In this document: positions 21,144 through 32,695 of the stretch, piece by piece
Layout of the letters: each line of letters opens with the position of its first letter
Position numbering within the stretch: position 1 is the first letter of the stretch
Assembly (NCBI GenBank): GCA_030867875.1
Contig: JAOWCC010000577.1
Coordinates: 88,827,740 to 88,891,739 of the forward strand
DNA length: 64,000 nucleotides
From: Actinernus sp. WN-2022
Taxonomy: Eukaryota; Cnidaria; Anthozoa; Actiniaria; Actinernidae
Direction: 5' to 3'
Translations under genes and position numbers: made by a program
The notes under the pieces: model-generated
Seen by the model: only the letters and a program-made list of their open reading frames with translations
Database searches by the model: none
What the model was told of the DNA's origin: nothing

Positions 21144-21261
21144 AGCCTGTTCCAGGCACTCAGATAGGCTCCCCTAGTCCCCCTCTTCTTTTTTTGGCCT
21201 GCGTTTTTCTTTCGCTCCCATTCCAACCCATTTCCCACTATCTGAGAGCCTGGAACAGGCT
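21144..21261. mobile_element. 118-bp MITE with perfect 11-bp TSD
   Basis: TIRs AGCCTGTTCCAGGC...CTCAGATAG, inverted at the right end. AGTAATTATTT is present on both sides (21133-21143, 21262-21272). An 11-bp TSD fits Mutator-like elements (9-11 bp). Confidence 0.9.
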
Positions 21262-21571
21262 AGTAATTATTTTCATCGTAGTACCACAGGTAGCCCACTA
21301 AAACCCACAGATAGTTCACTTTCAAGTATATTTCGCAAAAACAATTTTAGAACTATATAACATTTTAAAATCCCCAGCAATAGCAAAATCCATCTATCCA
21401 TATACTGTTTTACATTTGGCATATCTTGTATATATTTTGAATACAGTTATATACTGCTCAAAACTTCAGAATATGCGCCCGCTAACCGTACCGCTGAACT
21501 GTGCTCGATCCTTGGCCATGTGTCAGCCGCCATCCCGGGGGGAGGTAACCACGGGGAACCCCTGGGCATCT

Positions 21572-22035
21572 GGAAGAGCTAACTTACTAGTGTAGCATTT
21601 GTGATACAACAAGTAGATTGCAAATTCAGTAAGTTACTAACAGTATTGAAATTCAGACCAGTCTTGTTGATACTTAATCCAATGTAGCGATAGCAATATT
21701 TAATGGGGGCTGACAGTGGTTTTGAGAAGAGCTAACTTTCTAGTGTAGTATTTGTAATACAACAAGTGTAGCATTTGTGATGAGTACAACAAGTATACAT
21801 GTGCAAATGCAGTAAGTTACTAACAGTATTGGAATTCAGACCAGTCTTTTAGATACTTAATCCCAAACGTAGCGATAGCGATATTTAATGGAGGCTGACA
21901 GTGGTTTGGAGAAGAGATAACTTACTAGTGTAGCATTTGTAATACAACAAGTAGATGTGCAAATGCAGTAAGTTAACAGTAACAGTTACTAACAGTGTTG
22001 GAATTCAGACCAGTCTTGTAGAAACTTGATCCCCA
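21572..22035. repeat. Three tandem units of ~150-185 bp
   Basis: Units start AGAGCTAACTTACTAGTGTA and contain GCAGTAAGTTACTAACAG, TTCAGACCAGTCTT and GCGATA...TTTAATGG. Unit 2 has an extra internal doublet of TGTAGCATTTGT; unit 3 is cut at the end. A weak fourth piece lies near 22315-22365. Confidence 0.85.
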
Positions 22036-22080
22036 ATTTTCACGAATAAACATGTAGATCAGACAGGATCACAGGTACAT

Positions 22081-22163
22081 GGTCAGACCAAAGATGTCTT
22101 GAGCTTCTTGAATCCAACCAAGTGGATTCAAGAAAACTCAAGTCATCTTTGGTCTGACTCCAA
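22081..22163. repeat. Long hairpin, ~36-bp arms
   Basis: GTCAGACCAAAGATG-T-CTTGAGC...AATCCA is inverted immediately as TGGATTCAAGAAAACTCAAG and CATCTTTGGTCTGAC. A third partial arm (CCAAAGATGGCTTGAGCTTT) follows at 22162, so part of the hairpin is repeated. Confidence 0.85.
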
Positions 22164-22702
22164 AGATGGCTTGAGCTTTCTTGAATCCACTCACAATGAT
22201 AGCAATGATGCTGTAGATTAGAAGTTTATTGTCGAACAGAACAAAACAAAAGTCATCAAACACAATGGTCATCAAAATTACGACTAATACCTGTTCTTGC
22301 ATGTATATGCTGAGCCTAAGTTACTGACTTGTACTGAAACTAGCGATATTTAATGCAGGCTAGCCAAGAGATTTCTACAAATTCTAAATTCCTTCGACTA
22401 CACTCAACATGTTAATGTTGCTACATACAAGGGAAACCACACTCTGGACTTGGTCATAACCAGATCTGAGGACAATATTGTATACATCTGTATCTGACCC
22501 TTTACTGTCTGACCACTTTGCTGTACATTGCAAGATTTTATTGGCCAAACCCCCTTTTCCGAGAAAGAGATTTCTTATAGAAATCTAAAGAGGGTCGACT
22601 TTACTTGTTTCCGAGGTGATATTGCAAGCTCTGGTTTGTTGACTGAATCTAACTCAAGCCAGTCCCTCGATAACCTTATTGGACAATATGAAAGAATCCT
22701 AA

Positions 22703-23506
22703 AGGCCCGTTCAAACGGATGCAACATGTTGGCACAACATCATGCAACATTGTTGGATGCAATATGTTGGATCCGTTTGAACACCCTGTTGGACGATGTT
22801 GGATGATGTTGGACAATGTTGCATGAAGTTTGAAACTAGTCAAACTTTTCATTCAACATCGTCCAACATTTATTTTGTTATCGTGATCGATGAAGCATGT
22901 CCCAACATGTTGGATCCGTTTGAACGGCTTTCCCAACAATGTTGGACTCGCGCAGGCGTACTTCATTCGTCATTCGCGCTGTATCCATGGAGATTTGATT
23001 TTGTTTACTAATAGACGATTAGGCGATCATTTCAATTTGCACCACGATGGCGGAGAGTGAAGTACTTTCAGAAAAGTTTGAGCAGGAAAACAGGAGCAAA
23101 ACTCCTAAAAAGGAAAACTGTAAACACAGGGAAAGAAAGTGCAAGACGAGAAAGTGGTCAGACGCCGAAGTTGACGAACTGCTAGATCTGTTAGATGAGA
23201 GAGTTTGCCTTTGGGACGTTTCAAGCAAAGATTATCACATCAGGAACAAGAGAGAAGGGCTTACGAAGAGATGGAAGAAAGACTAGATATAACTATCTCA
23301 GACATAAAAGTCAAAGTAACATGCTTACGAGCTCAACTCGGCCGAGAAATCGCGAAGACGAAGGCGAACGTAAACAGCACCGGAATCCTTTGCGATATCA
23401 CAGTACTATCCAACATGTTGGATTGATGTTGGATCCGTTTGAACACCCCGTCCAACAATGTTGGATCCAACATGTTGGACGATGTTGCATCCGTTTGAAC
23501 AGGCCT
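22703..23506. mobile_element. PIF/Harbinger-type element, 804 bp, TAA TSD
   Basis: TIRs AGGCC-C/T-GTTCAAACGGATG with TAA on both sides (22700-22702, 23507-23509). Removing it restores the LINE reading frame at ERIL|TSLLDD, which proves the ends. CAACATGTTGG-type palindromes fill both subterminal regions. No transposase is present, only a Myb-like ORF, so it is non-autonomous. Confidence 0.93.
23047..23286 (+). CDS. Myb/SANT-like protein of a Harbinger element
   Basis: 79 codons. Residues 35-60 (KWSDAEVDELLDLLDERVCL, then WDV) match the Myb/SANT-like DNA-binding domain encoded by the accessory ORF of Harbinger transposons, which helps recruit transposase to the ends (family knowledge). After codon ~69 the conserved continuation (AYEEMEERLDITISDIKVKV) lies in another frame within 23205-23426, so a one-base frameshift has probably inactivated it. 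Confidence 0.75.
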   Translation: MAESEVLSEKFEQENRSKTPKKENCKHRERKCKTRKWSDAEVDELLDLLDERVCLWDVSSKDYHIRNKREGLTKRWKKD

Positions 23507-25735
23507 TAACTTCTTTGCTAGATGATCACGCCCCTGTAAGGAAGAAGGTTTTCACCCTACGGCCCGTCGCCCCCTGGTTCACGGACGAAATTTACGAACA
23601 GAAGGCCAAAAGGAGACGTCTGGAACGTCGATGGAGAACAACGAAATTGTCAGTGGACAAGGAAATATACGCCCAGCAATGATGCGTTGTCAATAAACTA
23701 ATATCTTCTGCAAAAACGGGTTATTACTCGTGGCTGTGGATCAGACCAAGGTGAACTCTTCAGGACTGTAGAGAAACTGTTGCAGGGAAACGTTGAGCGT
23801 CGATATCCACCCTGTGATTCGGCTGACTTACTTGCCAACACGTTTGCCGATTATTTTGACAATAAGATCTCTGTAATTGGGAATGAACTCTCCCTGAGGA
23901 GCTCCGGCCTACTCAATGCTCTACCGGATGCAAACTTACCACAATGCGATAGTAAGCTGAGATGTTTTACTCCAGTTACTGAAGACCAGCTGGCGGTACT
24001 TACTAGAAAGATCTCTGCCAAGTCATGTATATTGGATCCCATTCCTGCCCGAGTATTGTAGGAGTGTTTCAATGATCTGCTCCCTCTGATAACCAGAATG
24101 GTCAACATATCGCTGTCGGAAGCAGTTGTACCGAAGAGCTTGAAAGCCGCTTCCCTTCAACCGCGGTTAAAGAAGGCCACCATGGACACGGATGAGTACT
24201 GCAGTTTTCGCCCTATATCAAATCTAAAGTTTGTCTCCCAAGTCAATAGAGAAAGTCGTTGAATTAAGTTAAAGGTCCAAGATGACATCTTGAGGGCAAT
24301 CGACAACCACAAGTCTGTCATCCTCCTACTTCTAGATTTGTCGGCTGCATTTGATACAGTCGACCACAACATCCTACTGTCTCGACTCTTCACTAGATTT
24401 GGTATAGTAGACAAGGCTTATGAGTGGTTCAGCTCATACCTTACCGACCGGACCCTGACCGTTAATGTTTGTGGTGCTCAGTCATCTGAGCGCATTCTTC
24501 GCTCGGGTGTCCCCCAGAAAGTGTATTGGGACCGATACTGTTCTCGATGTACATGTCACCACTCGGCGATCTACTCAGGCATCATCGCATGCAGTACCAC
24601 TTCTATGCTGATGGTACCCAGCTGTACATCACGTTAAATGCAACAGATACCGGTAAACTTGACGTGGCGACATCGAAGATCGAGGCTTGCATTCGTGATG
24701 TAAATGCCTGGATGACATGGAACAAGCTGAAACGCAACAGTGACAAGACGGAACTGTTGTTTCTAAACGCTCGCCACCGTCCTCAGCTACCGCTAGATTA
24801 TATATCTGTGTGTAATGACGTCATCCATCCATCCACACTGGTTAGAAACATTGGTGTCCTGCTCGACTCCTCATTGACGATGGAACAGTATGTCATCAGT
24901 GTCTGCAAATCAGGATTTTACCATCTAAAGACTATAAGTCGTATTAGGAAATACCTTAGTTTTCAGTCTGCCGAGACATTAGTTCACGCATTCGTCACTT
25001 CCAGATTAGATTTTTGTAATTCTTTACTCTACGGACTACCTAAATATCTTATTGATCGTTTGTAGAGTGTTCAGAACGCAGCAGCTAGAATTGTCACGCT
25101 GTCCCGCAAATGCGATCATTTAACACCGATTATGTTCAATCTGCACTGGTTACCTATAGAACAGCACATAGTCTTTAAGATTCTGTTAATTACTTATAAG
25201 GCCTTACATGGACTTGTGCCGACTTATATATCTGACCTTCTAAATGAGTGTTTACCTAGACGAAATCTAAGGTCGTCCTCTGATAAAGACTCGTTGCTCC
25301 GTCATTTAATCTGCGTACATATGGCTACAGAGACTATTGTTGCGCTGAGCCATCACTATGGAATGCTTTACCTAAGGACATAAGACATTGTAACTCACTA
25401 GACAGTTTTAAGAGACGGCTGAAAATCTATTCAGAAAGCATATGAACAGTAGATCAGTGTTATTGTTGCAAGTATATATTATTAGTTAGTATTCATATAC
25501 TTTGGCTTTATATTAAGTATATGATCAGTTGATATATTTTAATATTGTACCTTTATCATTGATTGGTATCCGCATATTTAGTTTTACATTAAGTATCTGT
25601 CATTAGTCTATTATATTATCATTATTCGTAGTAGTATTTGTAAAGCGCTATTGGGCACTCACTTTGGAAACAGCGCTGTATAATTATTATCATTATTATT
25701 ATTATTATTATACCGCTAACGATAATCATAAAATG

Positions 25736-26410
25736 GTTTTCACCCCTCTCCCTTATTTTTGTAAAATTAGCAGATCTTACACAAAATTCTCAAACGATAT
25801 GTTGTATTAATTATGATTAGTATCAAGACTGATTTTGATGCTGCAACTTTATTCTTCCCTTTCTAATGGGGGAGGGTACTACTATTAACAGGAAATGCAT
25901 ATGATTTTCCACCCCTCCCCCTTAGTTTTAAAAGGTTCGCAGATCTTACCCCAAATTTGCAACCACTATGTTGTGTTCGTCGTGTTAGTACCAAAACTAT
26001 GATTTTGATGCTGCAACTTTATTCAACCCACTTCTAAATGGGGAGGGTACCATTATTAACAGGAAACTGAGGCATAGGATTTTTCACCCTTTCCCCCTCA
26101 GTTTTGCAAGGTTCGCATGTCTTACCTCAAATTTGCAACTAATATGTTGTATTCGTCGTGTTTAGTACCAAAACTATGATTTTTAAGCTGCAACTTCATT
26201 CAACCCACTTCTAAAGGAGGAGGGTATCATTATTAACAGGAAATGCATATCATTTTCAACCCCTCCCCCCTCAGTTTTGCAAGGTTCGCATTTCTTACTC
26301 CAAATTTGCAGCCAATATGTTGTGTTGATCGTGCTTAGTACCAAAACTATGATTTTAATGCTACAACTTTATTAAATCCTGTTCTGGACTGCGAAATAGG
26401 AAATGAAACT
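25736..26410. repeat. Four tandem units of ~170 bp (left arm)
   Basis: Each unit contains a C/T-rich line (CACCCCTCCCCC-like), AGTTTTGCAAGGTTCGCA, AATATGTTGT and TGATGCTGCAACTTTATT, then GGGGAGGGTA. Starts are near 25736, 25901, 26075 and 26248. Confidence 0.85.
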
Positions 26411-27444
26411 GTCCCAGGATGCTTTGCGGCCAAAACGAAGAGGACGATGGATTTTTACGGGTAGAAAACAATGTCGCAGAGACATGGAGTTTTCACCAAA
26501 ATGTTATACATAGAAAACTGCAGGGGGTCTTCTTAATTTTGTTGAGGTCAACTTTCAGGGGGGGAAGTGACAGGCAAAAGAAAATTTCAAAACCCCTTAA
26601 CCCCCACTGAACTTCATTTGCGCGAGCGTTACATAAAACAAATTATCTCGCTGTACGAAATTACATCAGATAGGCTTGCTTTTATTTCCCCTAGCTATGC
26701 GCAAGATACCAAACATTAAACCATGAATTACAAATATTCCCACCCCCCAACTGGCCAATAGAGTGAATATTTTAGTACATGTAAATATGTATACGTATAG
26801 CTGAGAAAAATAGACAATCACAGGTTTTATCAAGTAAGAGTTGATCACATGCCAGGGTTCTTGGCAGAAGCCGGCACATGGTGGGTTTCTGCCAGTTTTT
26901 TTTTTGCTTGAAAACAAAACACACATCATATAACTTGTCTTAGTTTTTGTGAAGACAGCTTTTATGGAAATGTGGCCACTTGTTTAAACTTATTGGCTGA
27001 CTGTACAAATAAATACCAAGAACCCTGAGATGATACATGTATTTGCCACCAGTTCTAATAATTCCTAACGATAATCATAGAAATAATACAATCATTAAAT
27101 AAATAATTAATTAATTAATTAATGTTCGGTATCTAGCGCCTAGTTGAGTGCATAAAAACCATCCTATCTTATGTAATTTCACCCAACTAGATTACATTTT
27201 TGGGTTAACACTCGCGCAAATGAAGTTCAGGGGGGGTTAAGCCGTTTTGAAATTTTGTTTTCCCTGTCATTTCCCTCCCTGAACTTTAATTTCAACCAAA
27301 TGAAGAAGACCCCCTGCAGTTTTCTATGGGTAACATTTTAGTGAAAACTCCATGTCTCTACGATGTTCCTTTCTACCCGTAAAAAATCCATCGCCCTTTC
27401 CGTTTTGGCCGCAAAGTATGCTGGGACAGTTTCATTTGCTATTT

Positions 27445-27795
27445 CCGAGTCCAGAACTGGATTAAATGACGTTGCAGCGTTAAAATCATAGTTTTGGTAG
27501 TAAACACGACGAACACAACATATTGCTTGCAAATGTGGGTAAGAAATGCGAACCTTGCAAAACTGAGGGGGGAGGGGTGGAAAATCCTATGCATTTCCTG
27601 TTAATAACGGTGCCCTCCCCATTAGAAATGGCTTGAATGAAGTTGCAGCGCTAAAATCATAGTGTTGGTAGTAAACACGACGAACACAACATATTGCTTG
27701 CCAATGTGGGGTAAGATATGCGAACCTTGCAAAACTGATGGGGGAGGGGTGGAAAATCCCATGCCTTTCCTGTTAATACAGTTAGAAGTGGCTAG
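27445..27795. repeat. Inverted copies of the same ~170-bp unit (right arm)
   Basis: About two complete units in the opposite orientation, marked by TGCGAACCTTGCAAAACTGA at 27548 and 27719. Confidence 0.85.
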
Positions 27796-28099
27796 AATGA
27801 GGTTTCAGCTTCAAATCACAATGGATCAAGTGATGTGGCAGAGTTAAAACCATGGTTTCTGTACTCGACGCGACAACTGCCATGCGGCATGAACTGCGGA
27901 TGGCTGTCGGTTCGCGAGCTTGTGATGACATTCAATGCACTTGGATGGAAAATAACAATCGCTTCAAGGAGAAACTTTTTTCGCTGATGTTTAGGCCTCT
28001 TATTTCCACGAGAAGTGCTCCAAAATTCCAGTTGAGCCTTAGTAGGTGGAAAATAACCATACACCTATGATCACTACCATGCAAGTTGCATGACACTCT

Positions 28100-28782
28100 C
28101 AGGTATATTAAGGCCTGGGTCAAGAATGACCACACCCCTTAGAAGTAAAGGGGTGGTCTACTTTCGTTTGGTTGTACCCGATAAGATTGAGTTTAGTATG
28201 TCTCATGTAGAGTCCACATTTTAACGTTCTGGCAAAGATGGTTGCCATAGCGACGGACCCTGTGACCTTTGATCTCATTTTGAAGAGAATATGATAGAAG
28301 GCTTCGGGAGGAAAGTAGAGCGCACAAAGGTCAGAATTAAAACCGGTGGAACTAATGCAGTTTACCATGTAGTTTTTCAGTCCAACTAGACATCGTGGAA
28401 AAGTATGTTAAATTCGTTGAAACTTGAGTATCATATTTCACATTTACCTTAATCGGCCTTCCTCTTAAAATTTCCAACCGTTCTAGTTGGACCAAGAAAG
28501 TATGCACTAACCCTGAATGAAATACAGTAAAATACCCGCCACATTAAAACTCTCTACCTTCCTCCCAGAGGCTTTTATCAAATTTCCTTAAATTAAAGTT
28601 CATCAAAGGTCACATTACATGTTTCCATGGAAACTGTAACTAGAAATTGTTAGCCTCGTGCCTTTATCGAGTCTGTAAAAGTGCCATGAAAACAACTTAC
28701 AAGCACGAAGAGATAGACCACCCCCTCTTGATTTGTGGCGGCCATTTTGGAAAAGATTGAGACCCAGGCCTTAATGTACCTG
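28100..28782. mobile_element. 683-bp nested TIR element
   Basis: TIR CAGGTATATTAAGGCCTGGG, inverted at 28761-28782 with one mismatch. A second inner inverted pair (GTCCAACTAGA / TCTAGTTGGAC) lies at 28380 and 28484. Contains two X-box-like words, GTTGCCATAGCGAC (28241) and the palindrome GTTTCCATGGAAAC (28621). No coding signal. Confidence 0.65.
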
Positions 28783-28831
28783 AGCTACCCAAAACGCGCT
28801 ACGACGTAGCTAGCGTCTAACACACATGTTG

Positions 28832-29063
28832 GATTATCGTTAGCGGTATCCACTAGTGTAATATAATAAATATATTATTATGAATAATAACAGGAGATAA
28901 AGAAACACAATTGACCTTTATATTTGAAGTAGTTTTTGATGCAGTGCTCGAATATAAAATTTCAACATCATTTGATTGCAAAAAATTAATCCAGGGGTGG
29001 AGCGTCATGTTTTCTAGCCCTATTTTCATTAAATTACGTTACATTTTCAGTATTACTTCGATA
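28832..29063. repeat. Dispersed repeat R, copy 1
   Basis: Begins GGATTATCGTTAGCGGTATC, then GTGTAATATAATA, GGAGATAAAGAAACACA, GAAGTAGTTTTTG and ATCCAGGGG. Other copies are at 29507-29583 (partial), 31594-31792 and 31803-32003. Confidence 0.8.
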
Positions 29064-29506
29064 TCCACTTGAGATCATATCGGATTGATAGGAAACAAAT
29101 TACATGTCCATCTATTACTTATATTACCTTAAAACCTCCATTTCTTACATATTCATTCACGAATATATCGGGTTGATATTAAACAACTTTCGTGTCCATC
29201 TATTAATGTCTCCCACATGGAAGATTGAAGCCTCCGATTTCAGCTATAAAAAGCGCCACTGAACGTAATATAATATGAGAACCTCATACGGGTGGACTGG
29301 TATGGGTGGGACTCTGCAGATACACTTCTCCCAAATCCTACAGCGCCCGTGAGGGGGTAGGGGGAGCAGAGATGGATCTCATTTTGCTTCTGTACACTTC
29401 GCTATTAATTTTCGTTTTATCCTATGTTATAACTAGACTGATCAGAACGCATTTGAACTTGTGTTGGTTTCTTAAATATCAAGTAGCCACTGTATTTTGC
29501 ATGTTT

Positions 29507-29583
29507 GATTATCGCTACCGGTATCCACTTGTGTAATATAATAGATATAAAAAATGAATAACAATAGGAGATAAAGAAACACA
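29507..29583. repeat. Dispersed repeat R, copy 2 (partial)
   Basis: Carries the GATTATCGCTACCGGTATCC start through AGATAAAGAAACACA, then is replaced by direct repeat D1. Confidence 0.8.
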
Positions 29584-29962
29584 AAGCTAAATGTGTGTTA
29601 TAATGCGATAATCAGTTCACTTTTGTGATTCTAGTATTCCAACTCGTCGAGAAATGTTAACTAAATGACCTCGTCCTTTCCACATGCTGGCAAAATACTA
29701 ATAAATTTCAATAGAGTTTTTAAATTGATGAAAGAGAATGCGATCCAAGCGAACATTTTAGTGATATAGAGGGAACGCAGGCAGAATGTACGACGTCATG
29801 GAAAATATAAGATAACAATTTGCGTCTAGAACACTGACTTGTCTTAAGAAAACAACCAGTTCTTCGAATCCTATATAACGATATACGTGTATTTACTTCT
29901 GAAGTATTTGATGCAATAATTATTTTGAGTCAATTCACCTTTAGCTTGTCCTTTTCTTCGCG
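29584..29962. repeat. Direct repeat D1 (379 bp)
   Basis: AAGCTAAATGTGTGTT to TTCTTCGCG; matches 32696-33078 with only scattered differences and a few small indels. An LTR pair was considered, but neither copy has convincing TG..CA ends, a primer-binding site or a polypurine tract. Confidence 0.9.
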
Positions 29963-31593
29963 AAACGGAAAGGCCTGAACTGTAAATTCGCAAAGCATTG
30001 TTTGCTTGGATATAGATCATGTTACCGTCTGAGAATATAATTTAGCCTGGTTACTCGCTTAGTAACGAGTATATATTTTAAATTTTATCTTATCATACTT
30101 CAAATAAATTTATGAAAAATAGTAAAAGCAGCCCTGATCTCTCCCATCGGTTAGCGTTTTTAACGTTTGTCCACTTTTATATTAACATGAACGCGAGAAA
30201 AGTATCATTAAATCAATATGGACCAGCGTTCAGGCATATTGCTTATCTCGAAAAGATCTATCCATATCACCGTCAGTTGAAATTAAGAACATTCGTGGTT
30301 TCTAAAATGATATAGATAATATTGCTGTCTGAGAATCGTACACAAAATTATTGTGAAAAACAAGCTTCCAGGTAACAAAGTCCTAGATTTTTTTCTGTAG
30401 TGTTGTTATTGCGTTCGACGAAGGAGAACACATACTAATCTTGCATCGGGCTCCCTGTACGTTTCCTGGCGGAAGAAATCGGGATATTTAGCGTATGTGG
30501 ATATATCGAAGAAGCTCGTTCTGGCGCACATATGCGCACGCCGGGAAACTGGTAACTACAATCGATCGAGTGTCCAATACTGCAGTAATGTTCAAAAAGT
30601 TAGCAAGTACGATTTATCAAAGTCTGAGGAAAGTGTATGCTACAGAATAGTCGCAACTCGGCCAAAATTTGTGCTGCACTATCCAGTAAAAACCGAGCTA
30701 GTGAATCTGGGATCGAAAATGCTGTTGTCTTGCTTGCTCGCTGTACTGGATTCTGCTTTTCGCTGTCCGTACAGTTAATCTATACTTCGATATGCCAAGG
30801 AACTTGAATATCGACATAAGGTGAGGGGGAAATTCAAAGTACTGTTCCCTAATCAATTAATCTAGCAACATTGATGATAAATTATTCTGCAACTAACAAT
30901 GGCACTCAATATTCTGCATCCAGCCTTGCTCTCACTTGAAAAATAATTTGTATGATCCGAAGGAAGTGGGGTGTAGTTTATCAGGTTCATTATACGCATG
31001 CATATATAGTTTGTTCTCAGTATACTGGAGTGTAATTAGCATTGTGAATCTAGGAATTACCATTGTGAATGCAGTTTATACACATCTAAATAGCCGTAGC
31101 TAGCTATAGGGTTGATTGCGTGGTTTCGATTGCGTTCTGCACTAACTCCAATTACTGTTTTACACTGCATACCACACATCAAAATTATAGTTTAAGAAAA
31201 GTGCTACAAATGCTCAAATGAATGATAAACATATAATATAGCCACATAAGCATCCAATGATTTAATGTTACACAAAGATAATTACAGTTTTATAACCAGA
31301 TACATGCCCTTGCATATTAACTTATAAGTCAAGACATTCAACATTTTCACATTAGTTAAAAACAAGCATTTTTGATCAGGATTATTTACTCCCACTGTCC
31401 ACATCATTACAGCAATCTTTCAGTCTCCGAGGGTTGTACTTGTGTTTCCACAGGAAACCAAATCCTTTCTCTTACAAAAAAATATGCCGAACGCACTTTT
31501 ATAATTTATGACTGATTACTTCTAGTTCTTATCATAATTATTACTTCCAACAAAGCGTAACATGCAGTTTACTTTGAAACCCTTCAAAGAGTA
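29963..31593. other. No gene seen
   Basis: AT-rich. Open stretches at 30112-30315 and 30497-30778 have no recognisable domain and are probably chance. Confidence 0.5.
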
Positions 31594-32003
31594 GTATCCC
31601 TTGTGTAATATAATAGATATAATTAATCAAAAATAAACACGGGTATAGAAACACAATAAAATAATATTATTGATGTTATCTGAAGTAGTTTTTGCAGTAC
31701 AGCTCGAATTTTGACATCATTTTGTTGAAACTTTAAATCCAGGGGGGTGGGGCGAGATATTTTCTAGCCCACTTTTCATTCAATCATCTGGCATGTATTT
31801 GACTATGGTTAGCAGCATCCACTGTGTAATATAATAGATATAATAAAATGAATAATAACAGGAGATAAAGAAACACAATATAATTGATATTATCTAAAGT
31901 AATTTTTGGAGTAGAGCTCGAATTTTGACATCATTTTGTTGAAAAGTCAAATCCAGGGGCGTGCGGCGACATAATTTCTTGCCACATTTTCATCAAATGA
32001 TTT
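31594..32003. repeat. Dispersed repeat R, copies 3 and 4 in tandem
   Basis: Two ~200-bp copies in direct orientation (GTGTAATATAATAGATATAA near 31602 and 31828), each reaching ATTTTGACATCATTTTGTTG and ATCCAGGGG. Confidence 0.85.
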
Positions 32004-32190
32004 AAAATTTTCAGCATATCAGACAAATTAATGCACACGAAATTTCTTTGATATCCACTCCCATTTCAGCTATATACATGCAGTTGACCTGAATGATGTT
32101 AAATTTTCAGTATCATGTTGGATATCCACTGGAGATCATATCGGACTGGCTACCCACTCAATTTCTTTGATATCCACTGGAGAGCATTAT

Positions 32191-32512
32191 ATTTAGTGCG
32201 AGATATCATGTAATGATTTTCTATGTTTCATTTCTTTAGACCATAATCTCATTGTCCTAAGGTGTATTTAGTGCGGGAGAACAGGAAATGTTTTCCAATA
32301 TTTCATTTCTTTAAATCATAACCTCACGGAATAAGGTGTATTACGTACTGTAAAGCATGCAATAGTTTCCTATATTTCATTTTTAGACCATGATCTCACG
32401 GTTCTAAGGTGTAGTTAGTGCAGTAGGACATGTACTGTTTTCCCATATTTCATTTCCTTAGTTTTCACGGTATAATGGGCATTTAGTGCGGTAGAGCCTG
32501 TACTTTGCCTTC
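32191..32512. repeat. About 4.3 tandem units of ~75 bp
   Basis: Each unit has TTAGTGCG, a TTTCATTTCTTTAGACCAT block and CTAAGGTGTA. Strongly diverged, so old. Confidence 0.85.
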
Positions 32513-32695
32513 CAAACAAAGGTAGGCATTTTAATTGTCGATAAAACAGGACAAAAATAGGAAGGGTACATTTTTGGCTTGTATATATTCTAGGAACGTT
32601 CTCGACTTCATAAGATAACGTTCCGTAAATTTGGTATTCTCAAGCAAGGTCGTTTTGAAGCACCCAACCACAGGTTCCCTTTGAAATCGCTTTCG

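Larger units (their letters stand above)
22375..25711 (+). mobile_element. L2-like LINE, decayed, split by a Harbinger element
   Basis: Plus strand: endonuclease tail (NHTLDLVITR...), linker, then the Harbinger insertion. After it come HAPVRKK...APWFTDEIY and the RT (LLLLDLSAAFDTVDHNILLS about 24321; GVPQ 24511; FYADGTQLYIT about 24601). The C-terminal region is NAAARIVT...ITYKALHGL...P. The catalytic YADD reads YADG (second Asp lost), and stops, frameshifts and a deletion near 24245 are present. The 3' end shows the L2-style GCGCTGTATAATTATTATC run into ATT repeats. Confidence 0.9.
25711..28848. mobile_element. 3.1-kb foldback structure
   Basis: TACCGCTAACGATAATC (25711) is inverted at the right end (to 28848). 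Unique sequence 26390-26640 is the inverse of 27195-27445, and the tandem repeats of the left arm reappear inverted at 27445-27790. The right arm is longer because 27800-28830 carries further insertions. No ORF with a recognisable domain was found. The right terminus is shared with the dispersed R repeats, so the true outer boundary is uncertain. Confidence 0.7.

Noticed and set aside
30497..30778. 93-codon ORF in the R-repeat field
   Set aside because: No domain and no repeat relationship; compatible with chance.
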